NCBI GenBank assembly: GCA_029939895.1
Contig: JAOZSB010000005.1
Coordinates: 1-38,354, forward strand
Length of the DNA stretch: 38,354 nt
Origin: Desulfobacterales bacterium
Lineage (GTDB): Bacteria > Desulfobacterota > Desulfobacteria > Desulfobacterales > JAOZSB01
Direction: 5' to 3'
Made by a program: the position numbers and the translations under genes. Position 1 is the stretch's first letter. Every line of letters begins with the position of its first letter. Below are positions 18,730 through 28,599 of this stretch, one piece after another. The notes beneath the pieces are model-generated. The model did no database searches, had not been told where the DNA came from, and was given only the letters and a program-made list of their open reading frames with translations.

Positions 18730-20307
18730 ATGGAAAATTCTGGCAATGATTCACAGCAAACAGGTGCGATAGACAAGGCTGGGGTCTTTATTGATAAGTG
18801 GAAAGCTGATGCTCCGGGGGAGCTTGAAAAGGCAAAGGTTGAGATGAAGCAATGGATAAAGGGCATCCCCAGGCCGTGGTATATTACGATTTGTATTGTG
18901 GCTGCAACGGTGCTTGTGATGGCTTACGGCAGTTTAAGAGAAGAAGCTGAACCAGTTATTACTGAAAAGAAAATGACTAATGTTGAAGTCATGACCATTC
19001 AAACCGAAGAATTCATTGAATCGTTAACATTGCCGGCCATAATAAATGCTGACCGTGTTGCCACGGTAAAGGCTGAATTTTCTGGGAATTTGGAAAAGTG
19101 GTTTTTCCCGGAAGGTGGCCCTGTTGAAATGGGTGACGTAATAGCAGAAATTGATACTCAAGCCCTCCGTTTAAATAAGAAGGAGCTTGAAGCCGCACTT
19201 GAAACAGCATCCCAGAATGTAAATTTAGGTCATATCAAAAAAGAAAGTGCTTTGGTGAGCCTGACAAATAGTCAAAAAAACTTGAAAATTCAAGAAATCT
19301 CATTGGAGTCAGCAGAATCAAATCATAAACTGGCAAAAAAGCAGTTTAACAGGGTTAAAAGATTAGCAAAAAAGAAAGTTAATACACTCTCTCAATTAGA
19401 TGATGCTCAAAATGCATTGACCCAGGCAGAATTGTCAGTTTTTCGGGCAAAGCAAAATCTTAACAGTGCCAGCCTTGGAATTAGGTCTGCTGAGTTGGCG
19501 ATCAAGGAAGCGACAGCCGGAATAACTCTTGCCAATTCAAAAATTGCAGAACTTAAAGCCTCGATTGATCTGCTTGAATATAGAATCGGAAAAGGAAAAC
19601 TTATAGCCCCATTCTCAGGACGACTTGAAGAATACCTGGTTCAGCCTGGAGAATTGGTCTCGTCTGGTACGCCAGTTGCCATTATATATGATCTAAAAAT
19701 TTTACGGGTATCAGTTAATGTTCCTGATCGTTATGTCGCTTTTCTGGATCCTACAAACGAAGGTGCAAAGGAGTTTATCAGGAAAAATATGCAGGGTGCT
19801 GAACTGCGGATCAGGCCAAAGCTTATAATTCCAGGATTGCCCAAATTAACCGGCGGAGCAGAAGCTGGTGTTGAGCTTGATGCGGAAATCGCCCGTATAG
19901 CGCAGGCCTCTGATCCTGAAAGTAATACTTTCACAGTTGAACTTAAATTGCCGAATCCATTTGGAGCATTAAAGCATGGGTTAATTGTGCGAAGCAGGAT
20001 TGAATACTTATACTATCCCAATGCTGTAACTATTCCAGTTAAATCTATCCAGGTAACAGATATAGGGCCTCAAGTGCTTGTGGTCGAAGAAAGTGATGGC
20101 TCAAAAATTGTAAAATCTAAAAATATTGAGCCAATTTCAATACACGGAAGTAATGTGCTGGTTCAGGCAGGCCTGGTTCAAGGGGACCGATTAATTGTAG
20201 CTGGCTGGAAGGGCCTTGTTGGTGGTGAAAAGGTAAATATTCTTGTGGATGATGGAAAATTTATAAAGCCAGAGTTTGATAACGAACCAGAATCAGATGA
20301 AAAATAA
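18730..20307 (+). CDS. RND efflux membrane fusion (periplasmic adaptor) protein with N-terminal cytoplasmic extension
   Basis: TM anchor, lipoyl-like halves flanking long coiled coil, GKLIAPFSGRLEEYLVQPGELVSSGTPVAIIYD. Confidence 0.88.
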   Translation: MENSGNDSQQTGAIDKAGVFIDKWKADAPGELEKAKVEMKQWIKGIPRPWYITICIVAATVLVMAYGSLREEAEPVITEKKMTNVEVMTIQTEEFIESLTLPAIINADRVATVKAEFSGNLEKWFFPEGGPVEMGDVIAEIDTQALRLNKKELEAALETASQNVNLGHIKKESALVSLTNSQKNLKIQEISLESAESNHKLAKKQFNRVKRLAKKKVNTLSQLDDAQNALTQAELSVFRAKQNLNSASLGIRSAELAIKEATAGITLANSKIAELKASIDLLEYRIGKGKLIAPFSGRLEEYLVQPGELVSSGTPVAIIYDLKILRVSVNVPDRYVAFLDPTNEGAKEFIRKNMQGAELRIRPKLIIPGLPKLTGGAEAGVELDAEIARIAQASDPESNTFTVELKLPNPFGALKHGLIVRSRIEYLYYPNAVTIPVKSIQVTDIGPQVLVVEESDGSKIVKSKNIEPISIHGSNVLVQAGLVQGDRLIVAGWKGLVGGEKVNILVDDGKFIKPEFDNEPESDEK

Positions 20308-20397
20308 AGACAAATAACCATATCTTTCATGACCTGATAAAGAAAAGTAAATATGAAAATTCAAGTTTGTGAATACGAAAAATAAAGGAATAATGAA

Positions 20398-23300
20398 TTG
20401 TTAATAACGAAGTTCTCAATAAAACATTTTATGGCAGTTTTGGTAATGTGCTTGGGAATTATGATCGCCGGGTCTAAGATTTATAAAGAGATGCCCCGGG
20501 AAAATTTTCCAGATATCAGGATTCCGGTTATTTTAGTGACAACCATGATGACAGGAGCAAACCCCACTGATGTGGAAATCTCTATTACAATTCCCATGGA
20601 AACTGACTTGGAGGGCATTGAAGGTTTAAAGAAGTTAAAAAGTACTTCTTCTGAGGGAATGTCTGTAATTTCCCTTGAGTTTGATCCAAGTGTTAAAACC
20701 GAGGTGGCACTTTCCCGCGTTAGGGATGGAGTCGATAAAGCAAAAGCAAATATTCCTGATGATGTTGATGAACCTGTAATTAAGGAGTTTTCCCTGTCGG
20801 GTGATGTGCCTGTTGTTGTACTAAGTCTTGTGGGTAAAGAAAATGTTTCGCTTTCCCAGTTATATGAGCTGGCTGAAAAAATTGAAGATGTACTCGAACG
20901 GATTCCCGGTGTGCTGGGAGTAGAGTTGCGCGGAGGCAGGGACAGGGTTATCCTGATTGAAGTAGACCCTGAACGGATGCACTATTACAAAATTAACATG
21001 ACTCAGATTCAACAGGTTCTTGCTGGTACAAACAGAAATGTCAGTGCCGGGGCATCCGAGGGGACAACGAATCGAATTGTGATGAGGGCACCTGGAGAAT
21101 TTCAGACACCTGGAGAGATTTTTAGTCTGGTGATTGCAACATCAAGTGATGGTACTCCGCTTTATATGCGTGATCTTGCAAATGTCCGGTATAGCTTTGA
21201 AGATGAGAAATCACGGGCGCGACATTATGATTTTACTGCGGCTGATGGTGAATCCTCCATTGATAAATATATTGCACCAGAAAAATCCGTCAGCATTGAA
21301 ATAATGAAAAAATCTGGTGATAACCTTTTGGCCCTGACAGATGCAGTCGAAGAAACCATCAAAGACCTTGGGCTTTCAGAAGATGTTGATATTATCAAAT
21401 CCCTTGACATGAGCAAGGAGGTCAGGGATATGCTTGCAGATTTGGAAAACGGAATCGGTACATCACTTATTCTGGTGCTGATAGTTATTTTTATCGGGCT
21501 TGGCGCAAGAAATGCCGTCCTTGTAGCTATGGCGATTCCATTTTCAATGCTTCTTTCCATGGTTTTTCTTTCCTTGTTTGATTTTACACTCAATATGATG
21601 GTGCTGTATTCCTTAATAATGGCACTTGGAATGCTGGTCGATAATGCGATTGTAATTGTGGAAAATATTTACAGGCATTTCTCCACAGGACTTTCCAGAG
21701 CAAAGGCCGCATTGCTCGGCACTTCCGAAGTTGCATGGCCAGTTATTGCTTCAACTGCAACAACAGTGGGAGCATTTTTCCCTATGATATTCTGGCCCGG
21801 TACGATGGGATCATTCATGGGTTATCTACCCAAGACAGTTATTACTGTTCTTCTCAGCTCTCTTTTTGTAGCGCTGGTTATCAATCCTACCTTGTGTTCT
21901 CTTTTGATGAGAAGGAAGAAGGAAGATGATGCTCAACCCGGTGATTGGGAAGATGGACAAATAGTTGAACAAGTCGATGAACCGTCAGGTGAAAAGGCTC
22001 TGGGGACGGTAGAAGGGCAACCAGGAGTCCAGGGGGGCATTTCCGAGTCTGAAATACCATCCTATCCTCTGGTCATTGCCTATGGCCGCTGGTTGAAATA
22101 CGTGCTTGATCGGCCCTATTGGACGCTCACCACCGCAGGGAGCCTCCTGATTTTTTCAATGGTATTTTACGGTGTATTTGGGGCGGGAACAGAGTTTTTC
22201 CCAACCCTGGACCCGAGTATAATTGAATGCAAAATAAAACCCCCGGAAGGTGTAAGTCTTGAAGAAGCAGACCGCTTGAGTGCACAACTTGAAGCTCGTC
22301 TTTTTGGTAAACCAGGCAGCGGTTATGATAAACCAATAAAGAACCTGAAAGCTGCAAGCGTTGCAATATCAATAGGGGAAGCCCCTGTTAATGCGCGTAT
22401 TCAGTTTGTTGATCGTGATTTGCGGGAAGAAAAAACATCAACAACAGTTTTAGAGATGAGAAACCGAATTGAAGGTCTTGATGCTGGTGGCAACCGCATT
22501 ACATATCCCCTCTATGGCGCTGAATATGATGTTGTAACGCCTACTGACGGGCCATCATCTGGGAAGCCTGTTTCTGTCGATATTTATGGGGATGATTTGA
22601 ACCAGATGGCCTATGTCATTGCTGACATGAAGGCTCTGATGAGTGAAACCGAAGGTGTAGCAAAACCAACAGATGATGCAGCTACGTCTCAGCCGACCCT
22701 TGAATGGAGAATTGATGGTGCAAGGGCCGGGATGTTCGGGCTTGACCAGGGAACTGTGGCTAATTTTCTGCAATTAGCTGTGGGTGGTATCAGGAGCGGT
22801 TCCTTTGGGCATGGTGATGATGAGCAGGATATCCTGTTGCGGATGCCGGAATTCTATCACATGTCAACAACGCAATTGGTAAATATTACGATTCCCACAC
22901 CCACTGGCAGTTCACTCCCCCTGGCATCCATTGCATCGGCAACACTTGTACCAGGGCCGGTCTCAATAAAACATGATGACAGAAAAAGGGTATTGAATGC
23001 AGGCGCAGAAGTACAACCGTGGATCAGGGCTGATGCTGATGTCCGGGCAAAATTTCAGAAAAAAGTTGAAAAATATCCTTTCCCTCCAGGAATTACATAC
23101 AATTTTGGCGGAACTGCTGAGGATCAGAAAGAATCAGAAGAATTTCTTGTGCTGGCATTTTTAATGGCCCTCTTTATTATGGGTACTGTTTTGGTGGTGC
23201 AGTTTAATTCGATTCTGATTCCCATGATAATTTTTGCATCTATTGTTTTATCGCTTATAGGGGTATTTGCCGGTCTCATTGTGTTTAATCTGCCCTTTGG

Positions 23301-23721
23301 GATAATCATGAGTGGGATAGGGGTGATAAGTCTTGCTGGAGTGGTTGTAAATAACGCTATTGTTCTTCTTGACGCAATCAGGCAATTACAGGAACGGGGC
23401 CTTGAAGTATATGACGCAGTTATAACCGCCGGCATGATTAGGTTCAGGCCAGTCTTGCTGACGGCTATTACTACAATTTTAGGTCTTGCACCTATGGCAT
23501 TTAAATTAAATCTCGATTTTATAAATCTGTCATACCAGTACGACACTGAATCATCCCAGTACTGGCAGTCCATGGCAGTGGCAATTATCTTCGGCCTGCT
23601 GCTCTCAACCCTTTTGACGCTCGGTGTGGTGCCGACATTATATGTTATTTATGATCGTTACAAAAAGTGGTTGCTGTCAAAATGGAAAGGACAGAAAGGA
23701 CTTGACCTCAATGTCGGTTAA
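20398..23721 (+). CDS. RND-family efflux transporter permease (TTG start)
   Basis: 1107 aa; REN FPDIRIPVILVTTMMTGANPTDVE, LVDNAIVIVENIYRH, GVVVNNAIVLLDAIRQ; two 6-TM halves with periplasmic domains. Confidence 0.93.
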   Translation: MLITKFSIKHFMAVLVMCLGIMIAGSKIYKEMPRENFPDIRIPVILVTTMMTGANPTDVEISITIPMETDLEGIEGLKKLKSTSSEGMSVISLEFDPSVKTEVALSRVRDGVDKAKANIPDDVDEPVIKEFSLSGDVPVVVLSLVGKENVSLSQLYELAEKIEDVLERIPGVLGVELRGGRDRVILIEVDPERMHYYKINMTQIQQVLAGTNRNVSAGASEGTTNRIVMRAPGEFQTPGEIFSLVIATSSDGTPLYMRDLANVRYSFEDEKSRARHYDFTAADGESSIDKYIAPEKSVSIEIMKKSGDNLLALTDAVEETIKDLGLSEDVDIIKSLDMSKEVRDMLADLENGIGTSLILVLIVIFIGLGARNAVLVAMAIPFSMLLSMVFLSLFDFTLNMMVLYSLIMALGMLVDNAIVIVENIYRHFSTGLSRAKAALLGTSEVAWPVIASTATTVGAFFPMIFWPGTMGSFMGYLPKTVITVLLSSLFVALVINPTLCSLLMRRKKEDDAQPGDWEDGQIVEQVDEPSGEKALGTVEGQPGVQGGISESEIPSYPLVIAYGRWLKYVLDRPYWTLTTAGSLLIFSMVFYGVFGAGTEFFPTLDPSIIECKIKPPEGVSLEEADRLSAQLEARLFGKPGSGYDKPIKNLKAASVAISIGEAPVNARIQFVDRDLREEKTSTTVLEMRNRIEGLDAGGNRITYPLYGAEYDVVTPTDGPSSGKPVSVDIYGDDLNQMAYVIADMKALMSETEGVAKPTDDAATSQPTLEWRIDGARAGMFGLDQGTVANFLQLAVGGIRSGSFGHGDDEQDILLRMPEFYHMSTTQLVNITIPTPTGSSLPLASIASATLVPGPVSIKHDDRKRVLNAGAEVQPWIRADADVRAKFQKKVEKYPFPPGITYNFGGTAEDQKESEEFLVLAFLMALFIMGTVLVVQFNSILIPMIIFASIVLSLIGVFAGLIVFNLPFGIIMSGIGVISLAGVVVNNAIVLLDAIRQLQERGLEVYDAVITAGMIRFRPVLLTAITTILGLAPMAFKLNLDFINLSYQYDTESSQYWQSMAVAIIFGLLLSTLLTLGVVPTLYVIYDRYKKWLLSKWKGQKGLDLNVG

Positions 23722-23765
23722 ATCGAGGTTTTGTTGATTATTCAAAGCAATGAGCTTACATTTTT

Positions 23766-23942
23766 GTGTCAATCATTGCTTGCCTATCTACCCTCGTTTA
23801 TATTGGGGCTGCTGTTTTCCTCGCCAGTCCACCGCAAGCCGGTGTTGATTTTAAACCGGGCCAGATAACTAATCGCTTCCGGGTTGGGAATTTATTGAGG
23901 TTTTTAAAAATGAAGAATTTTGATCGGATCTTTAAACTTTAA
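23766..23942 (+). CDS. Small ORF or gene remnant (58 aa, GTG start)
   Basis: MSIIACLSTLVYIGAAVFLASPPQAGVDFKPGQITNRFRVGNLLRFLKMKNFDRIFKL; signal-peptide-like N-terminus; below the length cut-off of the supplied track. Confidence 0.3.
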   Translation: MSIIACLSTLVYIGAAVFLASPPQAGVDFKPGQITNRFRVGNLLRFLKMKNFDRIFKL

Positions 23943-24151
23943 ATAATTGAGTGGCTTGAATCAATTAATCCAGAATTACACAAGCTAAAGTTTTGCCCTC
24001 AAGCACTTTTTTCACTATTTATACTTGACAGGAAGGGGTGTTTTTTTTTATACAACCCCTTTGGATTTGTAGGCGAAGGGCAGTATGCCCATTGTTTTAA
24101 GATTATAATTAAAAATATTGTTAAGCATAAGGTGCTGAATATAGGGGCGAT

Positions 24152-24682
24152 ATGAGTTTAATTAGTGTTTTGGAACAACAAAAAGCAAAGATTGTCAAGA
24201 AATGGTTTGATGATATTGCTTCAACATATCCAATCGATACGTCCCGCTTTATGCTCTCCAATAGCGACCCCTTTGCAAACCCTGTAGGAAACACATTCAA
24301 TAAATCCCTTGCTTCGATTTTTGACGAGTTGATAGGTAGTCTGGACAGAGAAACTGTTTTATCATTTCTCGACCCTGTTATCAAGATTCGTGCAGTCCAG
24401 GCGTTCACGCCAGCCCAGGCAATAGGGTTTGTTTTTTTGCTCAAACAGGTAGTGCGGGGCTTCCTAAAAAAGGAAATTGCTGCGGACCCGAAAATTCTTG
24501 AAGAACTCCTTGAATTTGAAATCAAAATTGATGAGATAGGCCTGCTGGCTTTCAACAGCTATATGAACTGCCGGGAAAAGATTTTCGATTTAAAGGCCAA
24601 TGAGATGAGAAATACTACGTACAAGGCTTTCAAAAGGGCGGGTCTTGTGCAGGATGAAGAAGGAACAGCGACAACATCATAG
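24152..24682 (+). CDS. RsbRD N-terminal domain-like protein preceding dsrMKJOP
   Basis: LEQQKAKIVKKWFDDIASTYP ... FLKKEIAADPKILEELLEFEIKIDEIGLLAFNSYMNCREKIFDLKANEMRN, typical of RsbRD-N proteins found with dsr genes. Confidence 0.82.
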   Translation: MSLISVLEQQKAKIVKKWFDDIASTYPIDTSRFMLSNSDPFANPVGNTFNKSLASIFDELIGSLDRETVLSFLDPVIKIRAVQAFTPAQAIGFVFLLKQVVRGFLKKEIAADPKILEELLEFEIKIDEIGLLAFNSYMNCREKIFDLKANEMRNTTYKAFKRAGLVQDEEGTATTS

Positions 24683-24794
24683 CAGGATTTATGATTTTGG
24701 ATTTCAAAAAAGATCTGAAATCAAAAAAAAATATCAGTATTTTTTAGATTTTACCGCAAATGCGGGATATAACTTTATTGAGAGGAAATTCTAT

Positions 24795-25793
24795 ATGAAC
24801 ACTAACTACATGTCTTCCCTCTTGGCAGTCTTGGCGCTGGCATTCGGAGCGTTCTTCCTGTCAAAGATACCGGGCCTTGATTGGTTTTTCGGGGTGATTG
24901 TACCCTACGCAGCCCTGGTTATCTTTGTTATAGGGTTCGTTACGAAAATTGCGGGTTGGGCGAAATCGGCTGTGCCATTCCCCATCGCAACCACTTGTGG
25001 CCAGCAAAAAACGCTGCCCTGGATTGAACCAAACAGGATTGACAACCCCTCCAATGGCTTCATGGTATTTATTAGAATGCTGCTTGAAGTCCTTTTGTTC
25101 AGGTCGCTTTTCAGGAACACCACAAACAATTTTGATGATGATAACAAGCTTATCTTCAAATGGGAAATCTGGCTTTGGCTTTTTGCCCTGATTTTTCATT
25201 ATTCATTCCTGGCGACCCTTGTAAGGCACTTGCGGTTTTTTATAGAACCCGTGCCCTTTGCAATTCGTCTTCTGGAACAAGTTGACGGGTTTTTTCAGAT
25301 TGGTGTACCTGGAATTTTTCTGTCGGGTATAGCCCTTCTTGGAGCTGTCATTTTTCTGTTGTCAAGAAGGATGCTGAACCCTCAGGTGAGGTACATTTCT
25401 CTGATTCAGGACTATTTTCCCCTTTTTCTTATTATCGGGATTGCAGGTACTGGAATTCTCATGCGTTATTTTGCAAAGGTGGATATCACAGCAATTAAAG
25501 CGCTGGCTATGGGCCTGGTCACCTTCCGTTTTAGCGTTGAACCCGGCATAGACGGCCTTTTTTTCGCACACCTTTTTCTTGTTTGTGTATTGCTTGCATA
25601 TTTTCCATTCAGCAAGCTCATGCATATGGCCGGCATCTTCCTTAGCCCCACCAGGAATATGGCTGCTAACACACGTGAGAAAAGATATGTGAATCCTTGG
25701 AACTACCCTGTGAAGGTACATACATACGACGAGTATGAGGAAGAATTCAGGGAAAAAATGATAGAGGCTGGATTGCCTGTTGAAAAGGAGTAA
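24795..25793 (+). CDS. dsrM: DsrM, membrane cytochrome b (NarI-like) subunit of the DsrMKJOP complex
   Basis: FKWEIWLWLFALIFHYSFLATLVRHLRFF NarI-like; start chosen at ATG 24795; operon position. Confidence 0.92.
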   Translation: MNTNYMSSLLAVLALAFGAFFLSKIPGLDWFFGVIVPYAALVIFVIGFVTKIAGWAKSAVPFPIATTCGQQKTLPWIEPNRIDNPSNGFMVFIRMLLEVLLFRSLFRNTTNNFDDDNKLIFKWEIWLWLFALIFHYSFLATLVRHLRFFIEPVPFAIRLLEQVDGFFQIGVPGIFLSGIALLGAVIFLLSRRMLNPQVRYISLIQDYFPLFLIIGIAGTGILMRYFAKVDITAIKALAMGLVTFRFSVEPGIDGLFFAHLFLVCVLLAYFPFSKLMHMAGIFLSPTRNMAANTREKRYVNPWNYPVKVHTYDEYEEEFREKMIEAGLPVEKE

Positions 25794-25796
25794 ATA

Positions 25797-27425
25797 ATGT
25801 CAGACCTTCCAAAAACAGACGAATTTCTGGGAAACATTGATCGGACTCCTCCCAAGACTAGCTGGATGGATACACCGATTGATATTCGGAAGGGGATGTA
25901 CTGCTACGCAGGAAATCCCAAAAGTCTTGATTATATAAGTCTTCCGAACGCAAGATCCTGGAACCCACTTGACGACGACTGGAAGCTGCCTGAAAACTGG
26001 CAGGAGATTATCTCCGAAGGTTTTAGGGAAAGGCTTGATAAGTTCCGTTCAGTCAAGATTTACATGGACATATGTGTAAGGTGCGGGGCATGCGCCGATA
26101 AGTGCCATTTTTTCATCGGTACCGGTGATCCAAAGAATATGCCGGTCGTAAGGGCCGAGCTGCTTCGTTCCGTCTATAGAAACGACTATACAAAAATTGG
26201 CAAGATGTTTGGTAAATGGGCTGGTGCAAGACCCATGACCCTGGAAGTACTAAAAGAATGGTGGTACTACCTCTTCCAGTGTACTGAATGCCGCAGATGC
26301 TCAGTTTTCTGTCCCTATGGAATTGATACTGCTGAAATTACCATATTCGGACGTGAGCTTCTCAATCTCATTGGTCTTAACATTGACTGGATAGCAACAC
26401 CGGCAGCCAACTGCTACAGAACAGGTAACCATCTTGGTATTCAGCCTCATGCCTTTAAGGACATGATAGATTTTTTCGTTGAAGACATAGAAGAAGTTAC
26501 TGGCGTACTGGTTGAGCCGTCTTTTAACGAAAAGGGTGCTGATGTCCTCTTTATTACCCCTTCTGGTGATGTTTTTGCCGATCCTGGCACATACACAGCA
26601 ATGGGCTACCTGATACTGTTCCATTATCTCAAATCTAAGGGACTCAAGGTCACCTGGAGTACATACGCTTCCGAGGGTGGCAACTTTGGTTTCTTTACAT
26701 CCCATGAGATGATGAAAAGGCTCAACTCCAAAATGTACATGGAGGCCAAGAGGCTTGGTGTTAAATGGATTCTTGGTGGAGAATGCGGTCACATGTGGCG
26801 GGTTATCACCCAGTACATGGCAACCATGAATGGCCCTGCTGACTTTCTGGAAACCCCGGTTTCCCCGATTACAGGCACAAGGTTCGAGCATGCATCATCC
26901 ACAAAGATGATACACATTGCTGAATTCATGGCTGACTTGATAAAACATGGCGAGTTGGATCTTGATCCTACAAGGAACGATCATCTTAATGTGACATTCC
27001 ACGATTCATGCAACACATCCAGAGGCATGGGAATGTTTGAGGAACCAAGGTACGTTCTGAAGAGTGTTTGTAATAACTTTTTTGAAATGCCTGCGAATAC
27101 AATTAAAGAACAGACCTTCTGCTGCGGCAGTGGTTCTGGCCTGAACGCAGGTGAAAATATGGAACTCAGGATGGCTGGCGGACTCCCCAGGGGTAACGCT
27201 ATCAAGCATGTCCATGAAAAAAATGATGTCAATATGGTTGCCTGTGTTTGCGCTATCGACAGGGCGGCACTTCCGACTTTGATTGACTACTGGGTTCCGG
27301 GTGTTGATGTCACAGGGCTTACCGAGCTTGTAGCGAATGCCCTGATAATGCCTGGCGAGAATGCGAGAACGACAAACCTGCGTTTTGAAGATCTGCCGGG
27401 AAGGGAGGAAGAGTCTGATGAATGA
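25797..27425 (+). CDS. dsrK: DsrK, HdrD-like iron-sulfur subunit
   Basis: Two ferredoxin motifs (CVRCGACADKCH, CTECRRCSVFCP) and CCG-type domain (HDSCNTSRGMGMFEEPR...FCCGSGSG). Confidence 0.95.
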   Translation: MSDLPKTDEFLGNIDRTPPKTSWMDTPIDIRKGMYCYAGNPKSLDYISLPNARSWNPLDDDWKLPENWQEIISEGFRERLDKFRSVKIYMDICVRCGACADKCHFFIGTGDPKNMPVVRAELLRSVYRNDYTKIGKMFGKWAGARPMTLEVLKEWWYYLFQCTECRRCSVFCPYGIDTAEITIFGRELLNLIGLNIDWIATPAANCYRTGNHLGIQPHAFKDMIDFFVEDIEEVTGVLVEPSFNEKGADVLFITPSGDVFADPGTYTAMGYLILFHYLKSKGLKVTWSTYASEGGNFGFFTSHEMMKRLNSKMYMEAKRLGVKWILGGECGHMWRVITQYMATMNGPADFLETPVSPITGTRFEHASSTKMIHIAEFMADLIKHGELDLDPTRNDHLNVTFHDSCNTSRGMGMFEEPRYVLKSVCNNFFEMPANTIKEQTFCCGSGSGLNAGENMELRMAGGLPRGNAIKHVHEKNDVNMVACVCAIDRAALPTLIDYWVPGVDVTGLTELVANALIMPGENARTTNLRFEDLPGREEESDE

Positions 27426-27810
27426 TAAGGGCATTATTTTTACAGGTGTGGTTGTTTTTCTGCTGATTGTAGCTTTCCCGATATGGTACAATGTTGGCAA
27501 GGCAGCGCCATTACCGCAAGTAGAGTATACCGATAAGGCAAAGGCCGCAGGAGCATGCGTTTATGAAAAGGAGTACATGAAACGCGAGCATATGCAAGTT
27601 CTTGACGATTGGCGCCATGATGTTGTCCGTAACGGTAACCGGGTTTTTGTTAACGAGAAGGGCAAAGAATTTAACATGAGCCTTTCCAATACCTGCCTTG
27701 ATTGCCATTCCAACAAGGATAAATTTTGTGACAGGTGTCATACCTACGCATCTGTTGATCCTTACTGTTGGGACTGCCATATAGATAACCCGAAGGAGAC
27801 TAAAAAATGA
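27418..27810 (+). CDS. dsrJ: DsrJ, triheme cytochrome c
   Basis: Three CxxCH motifs (CLDCH, CDRCH, CWDCH), N-terminal TM/signal; overlaps dsrK stop. Confidence 0.93.
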   Translation: MNDKGIIFTGVVVFLLIVAFPIWYNVGKAAPLPQVEYTDKAKAAGACVYEKEYMKREHMQVLDDWRHDVVRNGNRVFVNEKGKEFNMSLSNTCLDCHSNKDKFCDRCHTYASVDPYCWDCHIDNPKETKK

Positions 27811-28592
27811 AAAGCAGTAGAAGAGGTTTTCTGAAAATAACGGGGGCTACGGCAGTGGGACTCGGATCCATGCAAGTGGCTGGTTCTTTTGCATCGTCGG
27901 GCACGGATGATTCTGTGGCTACAAAGACTTCGAAAAACTCAGCTGCACTTACAGCCAAACACTGGGCCATGGTTATTGATACACGTAAGTTCCATTCAGC
28001 CGAGGATCTCGAGCCTATGATTGAGGCATGCGACAAGGCTCATAATATCCCAAAACATGATGATAAAAATCACGAGATCAAGTGGTTATGGAAAGATGAA
28101 TTCAAGCATGTATTCCCAACCATTGATGACACTTACCTTAACGACAGGATAAAGCACCTTCCCTTTCTTGTTCTTTGCAATCATTGTGAAGAGCCTGCCT
28201 GTTGCAGGGCTTGCCCTACCCAGGCGACCTTTAAAAGGGATGACGGAATAGTCCTTATGGACTTCCACAGATGCATTGGGTGTCGTTTCTGCATGGCGGC
28301 CTGTCCATACGGTTCAAGGAGTTTCAACTTCAAGGATCCACGGCCTGCTATTAAACACATGAACCCTGAGTTTCCAACACGCATGATGGGCGTGGTCGAA
28401 AAATGTAATTTCTGCGCTGAAAGGCTCGCTGTTGGCAAAATGCCAGCTTGTGTTGAGGCTTCCAAAGGTGCAATCCTTTTTGGTGACCTGAAGGACTCTG
28501 AATCTAATGTCAGAAAGGCCCTGAAGGAAAACTATACAATTCGCCGTAAACTTCAGCTGGGCGCAAGCCCCGCAGTTTACTACATAGTATGA
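27807..28592 (+). CDS. dsrO: DsrO, periplasmic ferredoxin-like Fe-S protein with Tat signal
   Basis: Tat motif SSRRGFLKI; multiple CxxCxxCxxxC clusters; 4-nt overlap with dsrJ. Confidence 0.93.
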   Translation: MKSSRRGFLKITGATAVGLGSMQVAGSFASSGTDDSVATKTSKNSAALTAKHWAMVIDTRKFHSAEDLEPMIEACDKAHNIPKHDDKNHEIKWLWKDEFKHVFPTIDDTYLNDRIKHLPFLVLCNHCEEPACCRACPTQATFKRDDGIVLMDFHRCIGCRFCMAACPYGSRSFNFKDPRPAIKHMNPEFPTRMMGVVEKCNFCAERLAVGKMPACVEASKGAILFGDLKDSESNVRKALKENYTIRRKLQLGASPAVYYIV

Positions 28593-28599
28593 GGTGATT

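Noticed and set aside
23124-23573. 149-aa minus-strand ORF
   Set aside because: Antisense to the RND permease C-terminal half.
26301-26891. 196-aa minus-strand ORF
   Set aside because: Entirely antisense to dsrK, no recognisable domain.
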